64,000 nucleotides of DNA, taken from positions 18,579 through 82,578 of the forward strand of contig JANQNV010000172.1 in assembly GCA_028279425.1 (NCBI GenBank), read 5' to 3'. Position numbers and translations under genes: made by a program. Origin of the DNA: Longimicrobiales bacterium. Its GTDB lineage: Bacteria; Gemmatimonadota; Gemmatimonadetes; Longimicrobiales; Gaopeijiaceae. Of the stretch, positions 42,334-51,413 are shown piece by piece (the stretch's first letter is position 1; the number at the start of each line of letters is the position of its first letter). The notes below the pieces were generated by a model. The model was not told the origin of the DNA. It did no database searches and saw nothing but the letters and a program-made list of their open reading frames with translations.

Positions 42334-42900
42334 TCAGCGTCCCCCGGACCCCAGGAACCGCTCCGGGATCGGATTGTCGTCGGTTTCGCTGGCCCAGAAG
42401 ATCGTCATGATCCACCAGCGCGACCCGTCGTTCAGCAGCTGAAACGAGTTCACCCCGCGGGCGAACGGCTCGGCATCGTCGGCGTTGCGGCGTGAGTCGT
42501 AGGCGCTCATGAGGTGCACGACGGGGCCGTACCGCTCCACCACACGCCCGATCTCGGTTTCGAAGAAGCCGTTTGCGACGAGGCCGGGATCCGCCGCCTC
42601 GATGTACTCCTCTGGGCTCCACACCTGATGGCCGACCTGCCCGTTCGGGGTCGTGCCGGTGGGAATCAACCGGGCTCCCGGCGCCATCAGCGAACGGAAG
42701 CGATCCCAGTCGCGTGCCTGCCCGGCGGGTCCGGAGATCGATTCGTACACGGCGGCCATGATGCCGTCGATGCTCGACACGTCGGCCGGATCCGGCTCGA
42801 CCGTCTGTGCCTGGGCGAGCGATGGCCCCCCGAACACGAGCGCGACCGCAAGGCCAGCCGCAGCCACCATCCCCCCGACTCCCCACATGCGTCCTCTCAT
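42334..42900 (-). CDS. Exported NTF2/SnoaL-like protein
   Basis: The 188-residue protein has a signal peptide (MVAAAGLAVALVFGGPSLAQA) followed by one domain of the NTF2-like fold as in SnoaL/DUF4440 proteins: ISGPAGQARDWDRFRSLMAP, the GARLIPTG strand, and the C-terminal GVNSFQLLNDGSRWWIMTIF. This cone-shaped fold serves as an enzyme or ligand pocket in many unrelated proteins, so the function is open. It shares its direction with propeller copy 3 (136 bases downstream) and is divergent from mutS. The ATG at 42900 gives the signal peptide directly. Confidence 0.8.
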   Translation of the reverse strand: MRGRMWGVGGMVAAAGLAVALVFGGPSLAQAQTVEPDPADVSSIDGIMAAVYESISGPAGQARDWDRFRSLMAPGARLIPTGTTPNGQVGHQVWSPEEYIEAADPGLVANGFFETEIGRVVERYGPVVHLMSAYDSRRNADDAEPFARGVNSFQLLNDGSRWWIMTIFWASETDDNPIPERFLGSGGR

Positions 42901-43090
42901 GGTGCGTCTCCTCGATGCGAAAGCGATGCAGCGTCATCGTCCCGTCAGTATACGCGGCCGGGCGGCGTGCTGCCCCGGTTGATCCCGCCGTGGCGGGCCG
43001 GGTAGCTTCGAGAGCGCCGCCGCTGCTCCCTCGCGTCGCGACCCTCGCGCGTCGTCACCCTCGCCCTTCGCCGTTCCCGCCTCCGCTGCC

Positions 43091-45727
43091 ATGGCTTCTG
43101 CCCAAGACACGCCGCTCATGCAACAGTGGCATGAGGTGAAGCGCCGGCACCGCGATGCCCTGGTGTTCTTTCGAGTGGGCGACTTCTACGAGTTGTTCAA
43201 TCAAGACGCCGAGGAGGGGTCCAAGATCCTCGGGCTGACGCTCACGAGTCGCAACAACGGGGCGTCGGCGCGCGTCCCGCTCGCGGGGATCCCGGTCAAG
43301 GCGCTCGACGACTACCTGCCGCGCCTCGTGCAGGCGGGGCGTCGGGTCGCGATCTGCGAGCAGGTGGAGGACCCCGCCACGGCCAAGGGCATCGTGCGGC
43401 GCGAGGTGACGGAGACGATCACCCCCGGCACGGTCTTGCACGACACCCTGCTCGACGCCCGCCGCAACACCTATCTGGTGGCGGTGACCCCGTTGGTCGG
43501 CGGCGTGCGGGGGGTGGCCTCGTTCGACCTGTCGACGGGCGAGTTGACGCTCCAGGAGGTCGACGACCCCATGCTGGGCCACGAGCTCGGGCGGTTGGAG
43601 CCGTCCGAGGTGTTGGCTCCGCGCGACGACGAGCACGAGTCCGGCCTGGCCGACGCGCTCGCGCGGATCGGGAGTGGTCCGGCGGTGACGTGGCGCGATG
43701 CCTGGCTGTTCGACTTCGCGCTCGCGCGCGACGAGCTCACCACCCGCTATCGGGTGCAGAGCCTCGACGGGTTCGGCCTCGAAGGGCGCGACGAACTCCT
43801 CGTGCGGGCCGCTGGCGCCGTCGTCACCTACGTGCACGAAATCCGGCCCTCGGGTGTCGCCCACCTCCGTCCCCCGCGCCTCGTGCGGCGCGGCGCCTCG
43901 ATGGTGCTCGACGAGATGACCCGCCGCAATCTCGAGCTCGTCGAGCCGTTGCGCGCCGGCGACGGCGGCGGGACGCTGTTGGAGGTGCTCGACGAACCGG
44001 TCACCGCCATGGGGGGACGACTGCTGCGGCGATGGGTCCTGCGGCCGCTGGTCGATGCGCCGGCCATCTGGGCGCGCCAGGAGGCCGTGGCCGATCTGGT
44101 CGACGACGCCGCGTTGCGCCGGGCCCTGCGCGCCGCACTCCGTCCGATCCACGACCTCGAGCGGGTTGCGGGCAAGCTGGGCGTCGGCCGGGTGAATCCC
44201 CGCGAGCTGGCCGGTCTGCGGCGATCCCTCGCCAGCCTCCCGGCCGTGCGCGACGCCGCCGCCGGGGCGGGCGCCGAGTTGCTCGGGCGGCTTGCCGCCG
44301 ACTTCGACCTGCTCGAAGACGTGGCCGCGCTCCTCGATACCGCCCTGGCCGACGATGTCCCCGCCACACTGCAGGACGGCGGGGTGATTCGGTCGGGCTT
44401 CAACGCCGAGTTGGACGAGTTGCGCGAGGTCCGCGATGGGGCCGTCGACTTCATCGCGGCTCTGCAGGTGCGGGAGCGCGAGCGCACGGGGATCGGGTCG
44501 CTCAAGGTCGGCTTCAACAAGGTGTTCGGCTACTACCTGGAGGTCACGAGGGCCAACCTCGATCGGGTGCCCGACACGTACGTGCGCAAGCAGACACTCG
44601 CGAACGCCGAACGCTACTTCACCCCCGAGCTGAAGGAGTGGGAGCAGAAGGTGTTCGGGGCAGAGGACCGCATGGCCGCGCTCGAGGCGGAGCTGTTCGC
44701 CCAGGTGCGAGAGCAGGTTGCCGGGCAGGTGGCGCGGCTGCAGGAGACCGCCGCCGGTGTGGCCACCCTCGACGTCCTCGCCGCCCTCGCCGAGGTCGCG
44801 GTTTCCCGGCGCTACGTGCGTCCCGAGGTGCACACCGGCTACGAGATGCGCATCGTGGCCGGGCGGCACCCCGTGGTCGAGACGAAGATGCCCCGCGAGG
44901 AGTTCATCCCCAACGACCTGCACCTCGACGACGAGGGCTTTCTCGTCATCCTGACCGGCCCCAACATGGCCGGAAAGAGCACGGTGCTGAGGCAGGTGGG
45001 GCTCATCCAGCTCCTCGCCCAGATGGGCAGCTTCGTGCCCGCCGACGCCGCGTGCATCCCCGTCGCCGACCGGCTGTTCACCCGGGTCGGCGCCTCCGAC
45101 AACCTCGTTCGGGGGCAGTCGACCTTCATGGTCGAGATGCACGAGACCGCCGCGATTCTCCACGGGGCGACCCGCCGGTCGCTCGTGCTGCTCGACGAGA
45201 TCGGGCGGGGCACCAGCACCTACGACGGGGTCTCGATCGCCTGGGCGGTGACGGAGCACATTCACGAGCATCTCGGCTGCAAAGCCGTGTTCGCGACGCA
45301 TTATCACGAGCTCACCCAGTTGGGCGACCTCCTGCCCGGGGTCCGCAACCTCAACGTGTCGGTGCGAGAAGTCGGAGACGACATCGTGTTCCTGCGACGT
45401 CTGGAGCCGGGCGGTGCCGACCGATCCTATGGCATCCAGGTGGCCCGGCTGGCGGGTGTACCGGACCCCGTGATCGCCCGCGCCCGGGAACTTCTCGTCG
45501 AGTTGGAGGGAACACATTCCGGGGGCGGAGAAGGGCTCGGACGTCACGGTCGCCTGCGACCGGCCTCCGAGCCTCCGCCCGACCAGTTGTCGTTCTTTCA
45601 GACGCCCATCGACCATCCGGTGGTCGAGAGACTCAGAGGACTCGATGTGAATCGGATCACTCCGATGGACGCACTCCGCCTTCTGGACGAGTTTGCCGCC
45701 CAGGCGCGGGGCGGGGAGCCCGACTGA
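43091..45727 (+). CDS. mutS: DNA mismatch repair protein MutS
   Basis: The 878-residue length is typical for bacterial MutS. The mismatch-reading motif is at the N-terminus (FRVGDFYELF, Phe32-Tyr33-Glu34). Connector, lever and clamp regions follow, then the ABC-type ATPase with Walker A GPNMAGKST at 623-631, SFVPADAACIPVADRLFTRV, the signature STFMVEMHETAAIL, Walker B LVLLDEIGRGTSTYDG and the H-loop FATHYHEL. A C-terminal tail ending near PMDALRLLDEFAAQA completes it. MutS recognises base mismatches and recruits MutL. The start ATG lies 30-40 bases after an unremarkable pyrimidine-rich stretch. The TonB-C gene starts within its stop codon (TGATG). Confidence 0.97.
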   Translation: MASAQDTPLMQQWHEVKRRHRDALVFFRVGDFYELFNQDAEEGSKILGLTLTSRNNGASARVPLAGIPVKALDDYLPRLVQAGRRVAICEQVEDPATAKGIVRREVTETITPGTVLHDTLLDARRNTYLVAVTPLVGGVRGVASFDLSTGELTLQEVDDPMLGHELGRLEPSEVLAPRDDEHESGLADALARIGSGPAVTWRDAWLFDFALARDELTTRYRVQSLDGFGLEGRDELLVRAAGAVVTYVHEIRPSGVAHLRPPRLVRRGASMVLDEMTRRNLELVEPLRAGDGGGTLLEVLDEPVTAMGGRLLRRWVLRPLVDAPAIWARQEAVADLVDDAALRRALRAALRPIHDLERVAGKLGVGRVNPRELAGLRRSLASLPAVRDAAAGAGAELLGRLAADFDLLEDVAALLDTALADDVPATLQDGGVIRSGFNAELDELREVRDGAVDFIAALQVRERERTGIGSLKVGFNKVFGYYLEVTRANLDRVPDTYVRKQTLANAERYFTPELKEWEQKVFGAEDRMAALEAELFAQVREQVAGQVARLQETAAGVATLDVLAALAEVAVSRRYVRPEVHTGYEMRIVAGRHPVVETKMPREEFIPNDLHLDDEGFLVILTGPNMAGKSTVLRQVGLIQLLAQMGSFVPADAACIPVADRLFTRVGASDNLVRGQSTFMVEMHETAAILHGATRRSLVLLDEIGRGTSTYDGVSIAWAVTEHIHEHLGCKAVFATHYHELTQLGDLLPGVRNLNVSVREVGDDIVFLRRLEPGGADRSYGIQVARLAGVPDPVIARARELLVELEGTHSGGGEGLGRHGRLRPASEPPPDQLSFFQTPIDHPVVERLRGLDVNRITPMDALRLLDEFAAQARGGEPD

Positions 45728-46095
45728 TGCGGCGCGCCCTGTCCGTGGCGTGTCTGATCCCGGCGCTGGCGGCGTGCACCGGGGATCAGCAGATCGAGCG
45801 TCCAACCCCTCTCTTCAACGACGTGCCGATCGACTACCCGCTCGCGATGTGGGACCAGGACATCGAGGGTCAGACCCTCCTGCGCGTGCGCGTGACCGAT
45901 GTGGGCCGCGTGGACCGGGTCGAGATCATGCAGTCCAGCGGGCATACCGCGCTCGACTCTGCCGCGGTGCGGGGGGCGCGGGCTCTGCGGTTCCAACCGG
46001 CGCGTCGGAACGGACGCCGGATCGAGGTGTGGGCGCAGGTGCCCGTCGAGTTCTCCAAGCAGTCGCGACCCGGCGGGGGCGGTGGCGGCGACTGA
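45727..46095 (+). CDS. Small lipoprotein consisting of a TonB C-terminal domain
   Basis: The 122-residue protein has a lipobox LAAC (about Cys17), a short linker and a TonB-C-type domain: LLRVRVTDVGRVDRVEIMQS, GHTALDSAAVRGARALRFQP and IEVWAQVPVEFS. It ends in a glycine run. It lacks the transmembrane anchor and proline-rich spacer of ordinary TonB, so it cannot span the periplasm from the inner membrane in the usual way. The ATG overlaps the mutS stop (TGATG), and the next gene starts inside its 3' end. It may be a scaffold or TonB-related binding protein rather than an energy transducer. Confidence 0.8.
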   Translation: MRRALSVACLIPALAACTGDQQIERPTPLFNDVPIDYPLAMWDQDIEGQTLLRVRVTDVGRVDRVEIMQSSGHTALDSAAVRGARALRFQPARRNGRRIEVWAQVPVEFSKQSRPGGGGGGD

Positions 46096-47914
46096 GCCGC
46101 ATCCCGACGGGTCGGGCGACCCGTCGCGCCTTCATCGTTGGCTCGCCGGGGTGGCCGTGGTCGTGTTCGGCGGCCTCCACCTGTGGGGCCGGCGACGCCC
46201 CGATTGGTTGCCTGGAGACGAGGCCTACTACGTGGGTCTCGCGCGCGCATTGGCCGAGGGTGACGGATACGTCTTCGACTCGGTGCCCCACGGGATCTAC
46301 CCACCGGGCTATCCGCTCGCGTTGACTCCCGTCGTCGCGGTCTCTGGAATCGACCCATTCGCGCTCCAGATGGCGACCCTGCTCATGGGGTGGGTCGGGA
46401 TCGGCGCGGTGGCGTTCTACCTCGTCCGGCGCGGCGATCTCTGGGCGGCCGCACCGATGGTCGTCGTGATGGCGTCGTCCGTGTCGGTGTTCGATCAGTA
46501 CACCGACCTCCGGTCGGAGGGGCTCTTCCTGCTCGTCGTCATGCTTGCCCTGGCCGCCGGCGAGCGCTTCGTGCGATCTGGACCGGTCGGGTCGGCCGCG
46601 GGGATCGCGCGCGGGTCGCCTACGCGGTGGGTGTCGAACGGACAGGGTTGGATCTTCGCGGCGGGTGCAGGCGTGCTCGTCGGTGCGTCGGTTCCGGCCG
46701 TCCGGTCCGTCGGGATCGCCCTCCCGGCCGCGGCTCTTGCGACGCTCCTCGTCGTCACCCTGGTTCGTCGCGGCCCCCCCGACCCCGCCGGCCGCGGCTT
46801 CCTGATGGGTATCCTGGGGGGCGGGGCGATCTATCACCTCTGGTGGTGGGGGCGCTCGGCCTCGGACGGCGCCGAGCGATCGTACGGCAACCTTCTCACG
46901 ATGGTGGATCCCCATCATCCCGACCTCGGGAGGGCAGGGCCCATCGACGTCGTCGCGCGCACCTTCGAACAGTTCTCGGTGCAGGTGGCGAATCTCGTGG
47001 AGCTGATGACGAATCTGCCCTCGATCCATCCCTTCTTCGGCGGACTCCCTCACCTGGTCCTGATCGCGGTCGTGGGGCGCGGGGTCTGGGAGGAGGCGCG
47101 TCGGCCCAACCCACTCGCCGCCTGGTTCTTTCTCGCCTACCTCGGGATCGTCGTGTTGTGGCCCTTCGACGAGGGGACACGCTTCCTGATGCCGCTGCTG
47201 CCCCTCATCGCCCTCTTCGGATACCGCGGCTTCGTCGACCTGGCGCGTCGCCGTCCGCAGACGGCGCGGGGGTGGCGTGCGGTTGCCCTCATCGCAGCCT
47301 GCGCCGGACTGGTCCAGGCGACCGAACTCGCGATTCGAGGCTCGTCGCACCTCCAGGGACTGTTGTGGATCGCTGGCTGGGCGGGCGCCGCCCTCGCTGC
47401 GCTGCGGTTCGGCGGCCGTCGACCTCGGGCCTCCTGGCGTCCCGATGCCCCGCGCTGGGTCTGGGCCGGCATCGCCGTGTACGTCGCGGTCGGCGTGCCC
47501 ACTCTCCTGGACCGCGCGACGCGTTTCCGCGCGGGCGAACAGAAGTTCCCCGCGACCCAGATCGCCGAGGCGATCCCCTGGATCCTCGACAACACCGATC
47601 CGTCGACGGTCCTCGCGGCAACGACCGAGCCGCAGGGACTCTTCGTGCACACCGGTCGCACGGCCCACCGGCTCCCGACCACAGGGAACGCGGAGCGCCT
47701 CTGGAGCGCAGTGGACGAGGCCGGCGCACGGGTGCTCGTGGTGCCGAAAGCCCACGAATACCCCTACCTTCTCCCTACGGGAGATGCCCGCTTCGACGCC
47801 ATGGACCGGGCCCAGCCGGGGCGACTGACCCTCGCCCACGAGTATTCCATGGGTCGGATCTTCACGGTGGATCCACCCGGTCCGGCTCGGTCGACCCCAT
47901 CCACATCCTTCTAG
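46082..47914 (+). CDS. Polytopic GT39-like (dolichyl-phosphate-mannose mannosyltransferase-type) membrane protein
   Basis: The 610-residue protein has about 11 hydrophobic helices and an N-terminal loop LPGDEAYYVGLARALAEGDG. The acidic DE pair sits in the first extracytoplasmic loop, as in GT-C glycosyltransferases of the PMT/RgtA type. GIYPPGYPLAL and a soluble C-terminal part follow. GT-C enzymes transfer sugars from polyprenyl phosphate carriers on the outer face of the inner membrane to lipids or proteins; the substrate is unknown. A GTG at 46082 gives M-A-A-T-E and overlaps the TonB-C gene by 14 bases. Assignment to GT39 rests on topology and the DE motif only. Confidence 0.72.
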   Translation: MAATEPHPDGSGDPSRLHRWLAGVAVVVFGGLHLWGRRRPDWLPGDEAYYVGLARALAEGDGYVFDSVPHGIYPPGYPLALTPVVAVSGIDPFALQMATLLMGWVGIGAVAFYLVRRGDLWAAAPMVVVMASSVSVFDQYTDLRSEGLFLLVVMLALAAGERFVRSGPVGSAAGIARGSPTRWVSNGQGWIFAAGAGVLVGASVPAVRSVGIALPAAALATLLVVTLVRRGPPDPAGRGFLMGILGGGAIYHLWWWGRSASDGAERSYGNLLTMVDPHHPDLGRAGPIDVVARTFEQFSVQVANLVELMTNLPSIHPFFGGLPHLVLIAVVGRGVWEEARRPNPLAAWFFLAYLGIVVLWPFDEGTRFLMPLLPLIALFGYRGFVDLARRRPQTARGWRAVALIAACAGLVQATELAIRGSSHLQGLLWIAGWAGAALAALRFGGRRPRASWRPDAPRWVWAGIAVYVAVGVPTLLDRATRFRAGEQKFPATQIAEAIPWILDNTDPSTVLAATTEPQGLFVHTGRTAHRLPTTGNAERLWSAVDEAGARVLVVPKAHEYPYLLPTGDARFDAMDRAQPGRLTLAHEYSMGRIFTVDPPGPARSTPSTSF

Positions 47915-47924
47915 CCAGGCGCCC

Positions 47925-49316
47925 ATGTCCGATCCTCGCCGCTCTACATGTGCCGACGTCCTCGAACTGGTGGGGTGGACGCCGTTGGTTCGACTCAACC
48001 GCGTGACCGACGGCGCACGTACGCCGGTCTACGGCAAGTGCGAGTTCATGAATCCGGGCGGGTCGGTGAAAGACCGGATCGGTCTCGCGATGATCGAGGC
48101 CGCCGAGAGAGACGGTACGCTGCGGCCGGGTGGCACGGTCGTGGAGGGCACCAGCGGCAATACCGGTCTGGCGCTCGCCATGGCGGCGGCCATCAAGGGC
48201 TACCGGTGCATCTTCACCATGCCCGACAAAATGAGCTCCGAGAAGGTCAAGCTGCTGCGCGCCTTCGGGGCCGAGGTGATCATCACCCCCACGGCCGTAG
48301 CCCCGGATCACCCGGAGAACTACGTGATGAAGGCCAAGTCGATCGCGGCATCGACGCCCGGGGCCGTGCTCGCCAACCAGTTCTACAACCCGGCCAACCC
48401 CGCGGCCCACCAGGCGACCACGGGACCCGAACTGTGGGCGCAGAGCGAGGGTCGCATCACCCACTTCTTCGCCGGCGCCGGGACCGGGGGGACCATCACG
48501 GGGACGGGGCGATACCTGAAGAGCCGGAATCCGGATGTGAAGATCTGCGGCGTCGATCCCGAGGGATCCCTGATCGGGCCGTTCTTCAACACGGGCGAGA
48601 TGATCGAGGGCCATCCCTACAAGGTCGAAGGTCTCGGGAACGACAAGATCCCCGGCACACTCGACCTCGACGTCATCGACGAATACGTCACGGTCTCCGA
48701 CGGGGACTCGTTTCGCATGGCGCGCCGGCTCACGCGGGAAGAGGGCCTCTTCGTCGGGGGGTCGGCGGGGCTGATCGTCCAGGCGGCGGTGCGCAAGGCG
48801 CACGAGCTCGACGACCCCGACGCCTTCGTCGTCGCGGTGCTCTGCGACTGGGGCGAGCACTATCTGACGAAGGGGTTCGACGACGACTGGATGCGCGAGA
48901 ACGGCTTCCTCGAGCGGCCCCGTCGGCGCGTCGTCTCGGATCTGTTGTCGGCTCGACCACCCGAGGCGCCCGCCCTTCTCTCGGCCACGCCGTCGACCTC
49001 CAACCAGATGGCGCTGTCGACGATGGCCACCCATGGGGTGTCGCAGCTGCCCGTGATTCGGGACGGCGTCTGCGTCGGGTCGGTGAGGGAGTCGGGGTTG
49101 ATGCGTGCGGTCCTGGAGGATCCCTCGTTGCTCGAGCGCACCGTCGAGGGGGTCATGGATCCGCCCTATCCGGTGGTCACGCCCGCCACCGACGCCGACG
49201 AGGTCTCGCGGCTGCTCCGCAGCAATGCGGCGGTACTCGTCGGCTCCGAGGGTGCCCTCTCGGGGATCGTGACACGCTACGACGCGGTCCGGGCTCTGAC
49301 GCGCTCCGAGGGCTGA
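47925..49316 (+). CDS. Cystathionine beta-synthase-like PLP enzyme with CBS-domain pair
   Basis: The 463-residue protein has a fold-type II PLP domain with the internal aldimine lysine Lys49 (NPGGSVKDR), the substrate loop EGTSGNTGL and the phosphate-binding GAGTGGTITGTGRYLK. From about residue 335 there are two CBS motifs (MALSTMATHGVSQLPVI and VVTPATDADEVSRLL). This order is that of cystathionine beta-synthase, which condenses serine and homocysteine. Cysteine-synthase activity is possible, as bacterial members vary. CBS domains may sense adenosyl ligands. The gene starts 10 bases after the GT39-like gene, in one operon. Confidence 0.9.
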   Translation: MSDPRRSTCADVLELVGWTPLVRLNRVTDGARTPVYGKCEFMNPGGSVKDRIGLAMIEAAERDGTLRPGGTVVEGTSGNTGLALAMAAAIKGYRCIFTMPDKMSSEKVKLLRAFGAEVIITPTAVAPDHPENYVMKAKSIAASTPGAVLANQFYNPANPAAHQATTGPELWAQSEGRITHFFAGAGTGGTITGTGRYLKSRNPDVKICGVDPEGSLIGPFFNTGEMIEGHPYKVEGLGNDKIPGTLDLDVIDEYVTVSDGDSFRMARRLTREEGLFVGGSAGLIVQAAVRKAHELDDPDAFVVAVLCDWGEHYLTKGFDDDWMRENGFLERPRRRVVSDLLSARPPEAPALLSATPSTSNQMALSTMATHGVSQLPVIRDGVCVGSVRESGLMRAVLEDPSLLERTVEGVMDPPYPVVTPATDADEVSRLLRSNAAVLVGSEGALSGIVTRYDAVRALTRSEG

Positions 49317-49352
49317 GACGATGGGAGCGGAGCAGGGACGGGAGGCCGTGGT

Positions 49353-50360
49353 ATGCGTGTGACGGTTCTCACGGGCGGAGCGTCGGACGAGCGCGACGTC
49401 TCCCTGGCGTCCGGATGCGAGGTTGCGGTGGCGCTGCGAACCGCGGGGCACTCCGTCGTGGTGTTCGATACCGCAGGCGGGGTCCTGTCGCCGGAAGAGG
49501 AACGGCGGATCCGCGAGGAGGGCGTGGCGCCCACCCCGCCCGCCGGTGGGGTGATCGACCGCCTCATGGCCGGTGATCTCGACTTCCTGCGCAACGACCC
49601 CGCAGCCGGATCGGCCGACGTGTTCTTCATCGCGATGCACGGGGGGGCGGGTGAAGACGGAGGTCTCCAGGCGCTTCTGGACACCACCGGCATCCCGTAT
49701 ACCGGATCCGATCGTGTGGGCTGCTGTCTCGCGATGGACAAGGACCTGAGCAAACGGCTCATGCGCGATGCGGCCGTGCCGACCGCCGACTGGCTCCTCG
49801 ATGAGGCCGACGGGGGGCGGGTCGGCGAGCGACTCGGGTGGCCCGTGGTGGTGAAGGCCGCCAACGGTGGATCGTCTCTCCGGCTCGAGTTGGTACGGAG
49901 TCGCGAGGAGTGGCCCGAGGCCCACGCACGAAGTCTGGACTTCGGAGATCGGGTGGTCACCGAGGCGTTCGTGCAGGGGCGCGAGTTCACCGTCGGTGTG
50001 CTCGGCGGCGAGGCGCTGCCCGTGGGAGAGATCGTGTCGGAGCACGAGTTGTTCGACTACACGTGCAAGTATCAGCCTGGAATGGCCGCCGAGATCTTTC
50101 CCGCCGACATCCAACCCGGCCTCGCCGGGCGCCTCCAGCGGATGGCACTCGTCGTGCACGATCTCCTTCGCCTCCGTGACTACTCGCGGGTCGACTTCAT
50201 CGTCGACGCCGAGGGAGGGGTGTGGTGCCTCGAGGCGAACGCCCTCCCCGGCATGACGGCCCAGTCGCTGCTACCCCGCGCGGCGGCGGCGGCGGGGCTC
50301 TCGTTCGCTGATTTGTGCCACCGCATCGTCGCGCTGGCTGCCGGCCGTCGAGAGGTGTGA
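49353..50360 (+). CDS. ddl: D-alanine-D-alanine ligase family protein
   Basis: The 335-residue protein has Ddl/ATP-grasp signatures: VLTGGASDERDVSLASG at the start, MHGGAGEDGGLQALLDTTGI, PYTGSDRVGCCLAMDKDLSK, VVKAANGGSSL, EAFVQGREFTVGVLGG, YQPGMAAEIFPA, YSRVDFIV and LEANALPGMT (the family usually has LEANTLPGMT). The enzyme joins two D-alanines for peptidoglycan precursors. The region MHGGAGEDGG replaces the usual LHGxxGEDG, a mild variation; other D-Ala:D-X ligases cannot be excluded. A ribosome site GGGAGG precedes the ATG. It follows the CBS gene by 36 bases, probably in one transcript. Confidence 0.88.
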   Translation: MRVTVLTGGASDERDVSLASGCEVAVALRTAGHSVVVFDTAGGVLSPEEERRIREEGVAPTPPAGGVIDRLMAGDLDFLRNDPAAGSADVFFIAMHGGAGEDGGLQALLDTTGIPYTGSDRVGCCLAMDKDLSKRLMRDAAVPTADWLLDEADGGRVGERLGWPVVVKAANGGSSLRLELVRSREEWPEAHARSLDFGDRVVTEAFVQGREFTVGVLGGEALPVGEIVSEHELFDYTCKYQPGMAAEIFPADIQPGLAGRLQRMALVVHDLLRLRDYSRVDFIVDAEGGVWCLEANALPGMTAQSLLPRAAAAAGLSFADLCHRIVALAAGRREV

Positions 50361-50490
50361 CGGCGCGGGTGCCGGGTCGTCGGAACCTGCCCGGTGGACG
50401 GGGGGTTTGACCCGATCCCGTCATTGGTCGCATCGTGGAGGAGCGAGAGGCCGAGCGGCCGGGACCCGATGAGCGCTTCACGAGGGCCAT

Positions 50491-51327
50491 ATGTACCGAG
50501 ATAGCAGCCAGGCGTTTTCGTTCTCCATCACTCCGGTGGTGAAGCGGCTGCTCATCGTCAACGCCGTCGTATTCGGCTTCACCCTCCTCGCCGGGCCTCG
50601 CTTCACCCTGGAGTGGCTCGCCTTCCGCCCGGACCACGCCCTGACCCGATTCTGGGGCGCGTTCACCTACATGTTCGTCCACGATGGCTTCTGGCACGTG
50701 GCGATGAACATGCTGATCCTCTTCTTCTTCGGCCCGCCTCTCGAGAGCCGGTGGGGAGGACGGGAGTTCCTGCAGTTCTACGTCGTGGCGGGGCTCGGGG
50801 GGGCGGCGTTGAGTCTGCTCATCACCCAGAGCCCGGTCGTCGGTGCTTCGGCCGCGATCTACGGGGTGATGCTGGCGTTCGCCATGGCGTGGCCGAATGC
50901 CCCGATCTACGTGTGGGGCGTGTTTCCGGTGAAGGCCAAGTGGCTCGTGGCCTTCTTCTTCATGCTGTCCCTCTTCGGCACGTTCAGTCCCGGCGGTAGT
51001 CGGACCGCGCATTTCGCTCACCTGGGCGGGCTCGTCGCGGCCTTCATCTACCTCAAGGCCGACTGGCGGCCCAAGGCCGGGTTGGCGCGCATGACGGGCC
51101 GCAAGGCGAGTCGAGGCCCTCGGCCTCTCGCCATCGTGCCCCGTGAAGTGAACCGGTCGCGCGAGGCGTCCCACAACGACGACACCCTCGAGACACGCGA
51201 AGAGAGTCACCTCCTCGACGAGGTGGATCGCGTACTCGACAAGATTTCGGCCAAGGGTATGTCGTCGCTGACCACGGAGGAGCGGGCGCTCCTCGATGAA
51301 GTCTCTCGCCGGCGCCGGATGGACTGA
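50491..51327 (+). CDS. Rhomboid-family intramembrane serine protease
   Basis: The 278-residue protein has about six membrane helices. The conserved loop FTYMFVHDGFWHVAMNM is near residues 58-74, the catalytic Ser120 is in VVGASAAIYG, and the catalytic His177 is in HFAHLGG. A basic cytosolic tail follows, with a helical segment (EVDRVLDKISAKGMSSLTTE) found at the C-terminus of many bacterial rhomboids. Rhomboids cleave transmembrane helices of client proteins. The ATG at 50491 is 130 bases after the ddl stop; no strong ribosome site is seen. Confidence 0.93.
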   Translation: MYRDSSQAFSFSITPVVKRLLIVNAVVFGFTLLAGPRFTLEWLAFRPDHALTRFWGAFTYMFVHDGFWHVAMNMLILFFFGPPLESRWGGREFLQFYVVAGLGGAALSLLITQSPVVGASAAIYGVMLAFAMAWPNAPIYVWGVFPVKAKWLVAFFFMLSLFGTFSPGGSRTAHFAHLGGLVAAFIYLKADWRPKAGLARMTGRKASRGPRPLAIVPREVNRSREASHNDDTLETREESHLLDEVDRVLDKISAKGMSSLTTEERALLDEVSRRRRMD

Positions 51328-51343
51328 CGCCCCTCGAAGGTGG

Positions 51344-51372
51344 TTGACCGACCGCTTCGTGTAGCACATATT
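51344..51372 (+). promoter_or_regulatory. Candidate promoter of the efflux operon
   Basis: TTGACC (51344-51349) and CATATT (51367-51372) are separated by 17 bases, just before an AT-rich repeat block and the arsR-like gene. The spacing is optimal for a sigma-70 promoter. Confidence 0.5.
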
Positions 51373-51409
51373 CAAATATATAGATATTCATATATCCACA
51401 TTTCATGTG
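51368..51409. promoter_or_regulatory. AT-rich repeat block, probable ArsR operator
   Basis: The block contains two direct copies of ATATTCA (51368-51374 and 51384-51390), the palindrome GATAT-TCAT-ATATC (51383-51396) and CACAT-TTC-ATGTG (51397-51409). Its base composition is strikingly AT-rich against about 70% GC around it. It overlaps the probable -10 element, as expected for repression by the adjacent ArsR-family protein. Confidence 0.55.
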
Positions 51410-51413
51410 AGCC

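Noticed and set aside
43055..45805. Minus-strand open frame of about 916 codons
   Set aside because: It lies exactly antisense to mutS and has no recognisable motifs; long shadow frames are expected at this GC content.
47862..50159. Minus-strand open frame of about 765 codons
   Set aside because: It spans antisense of two conserved genes (CBS and ddl), so it cannot be a real gene of its own.
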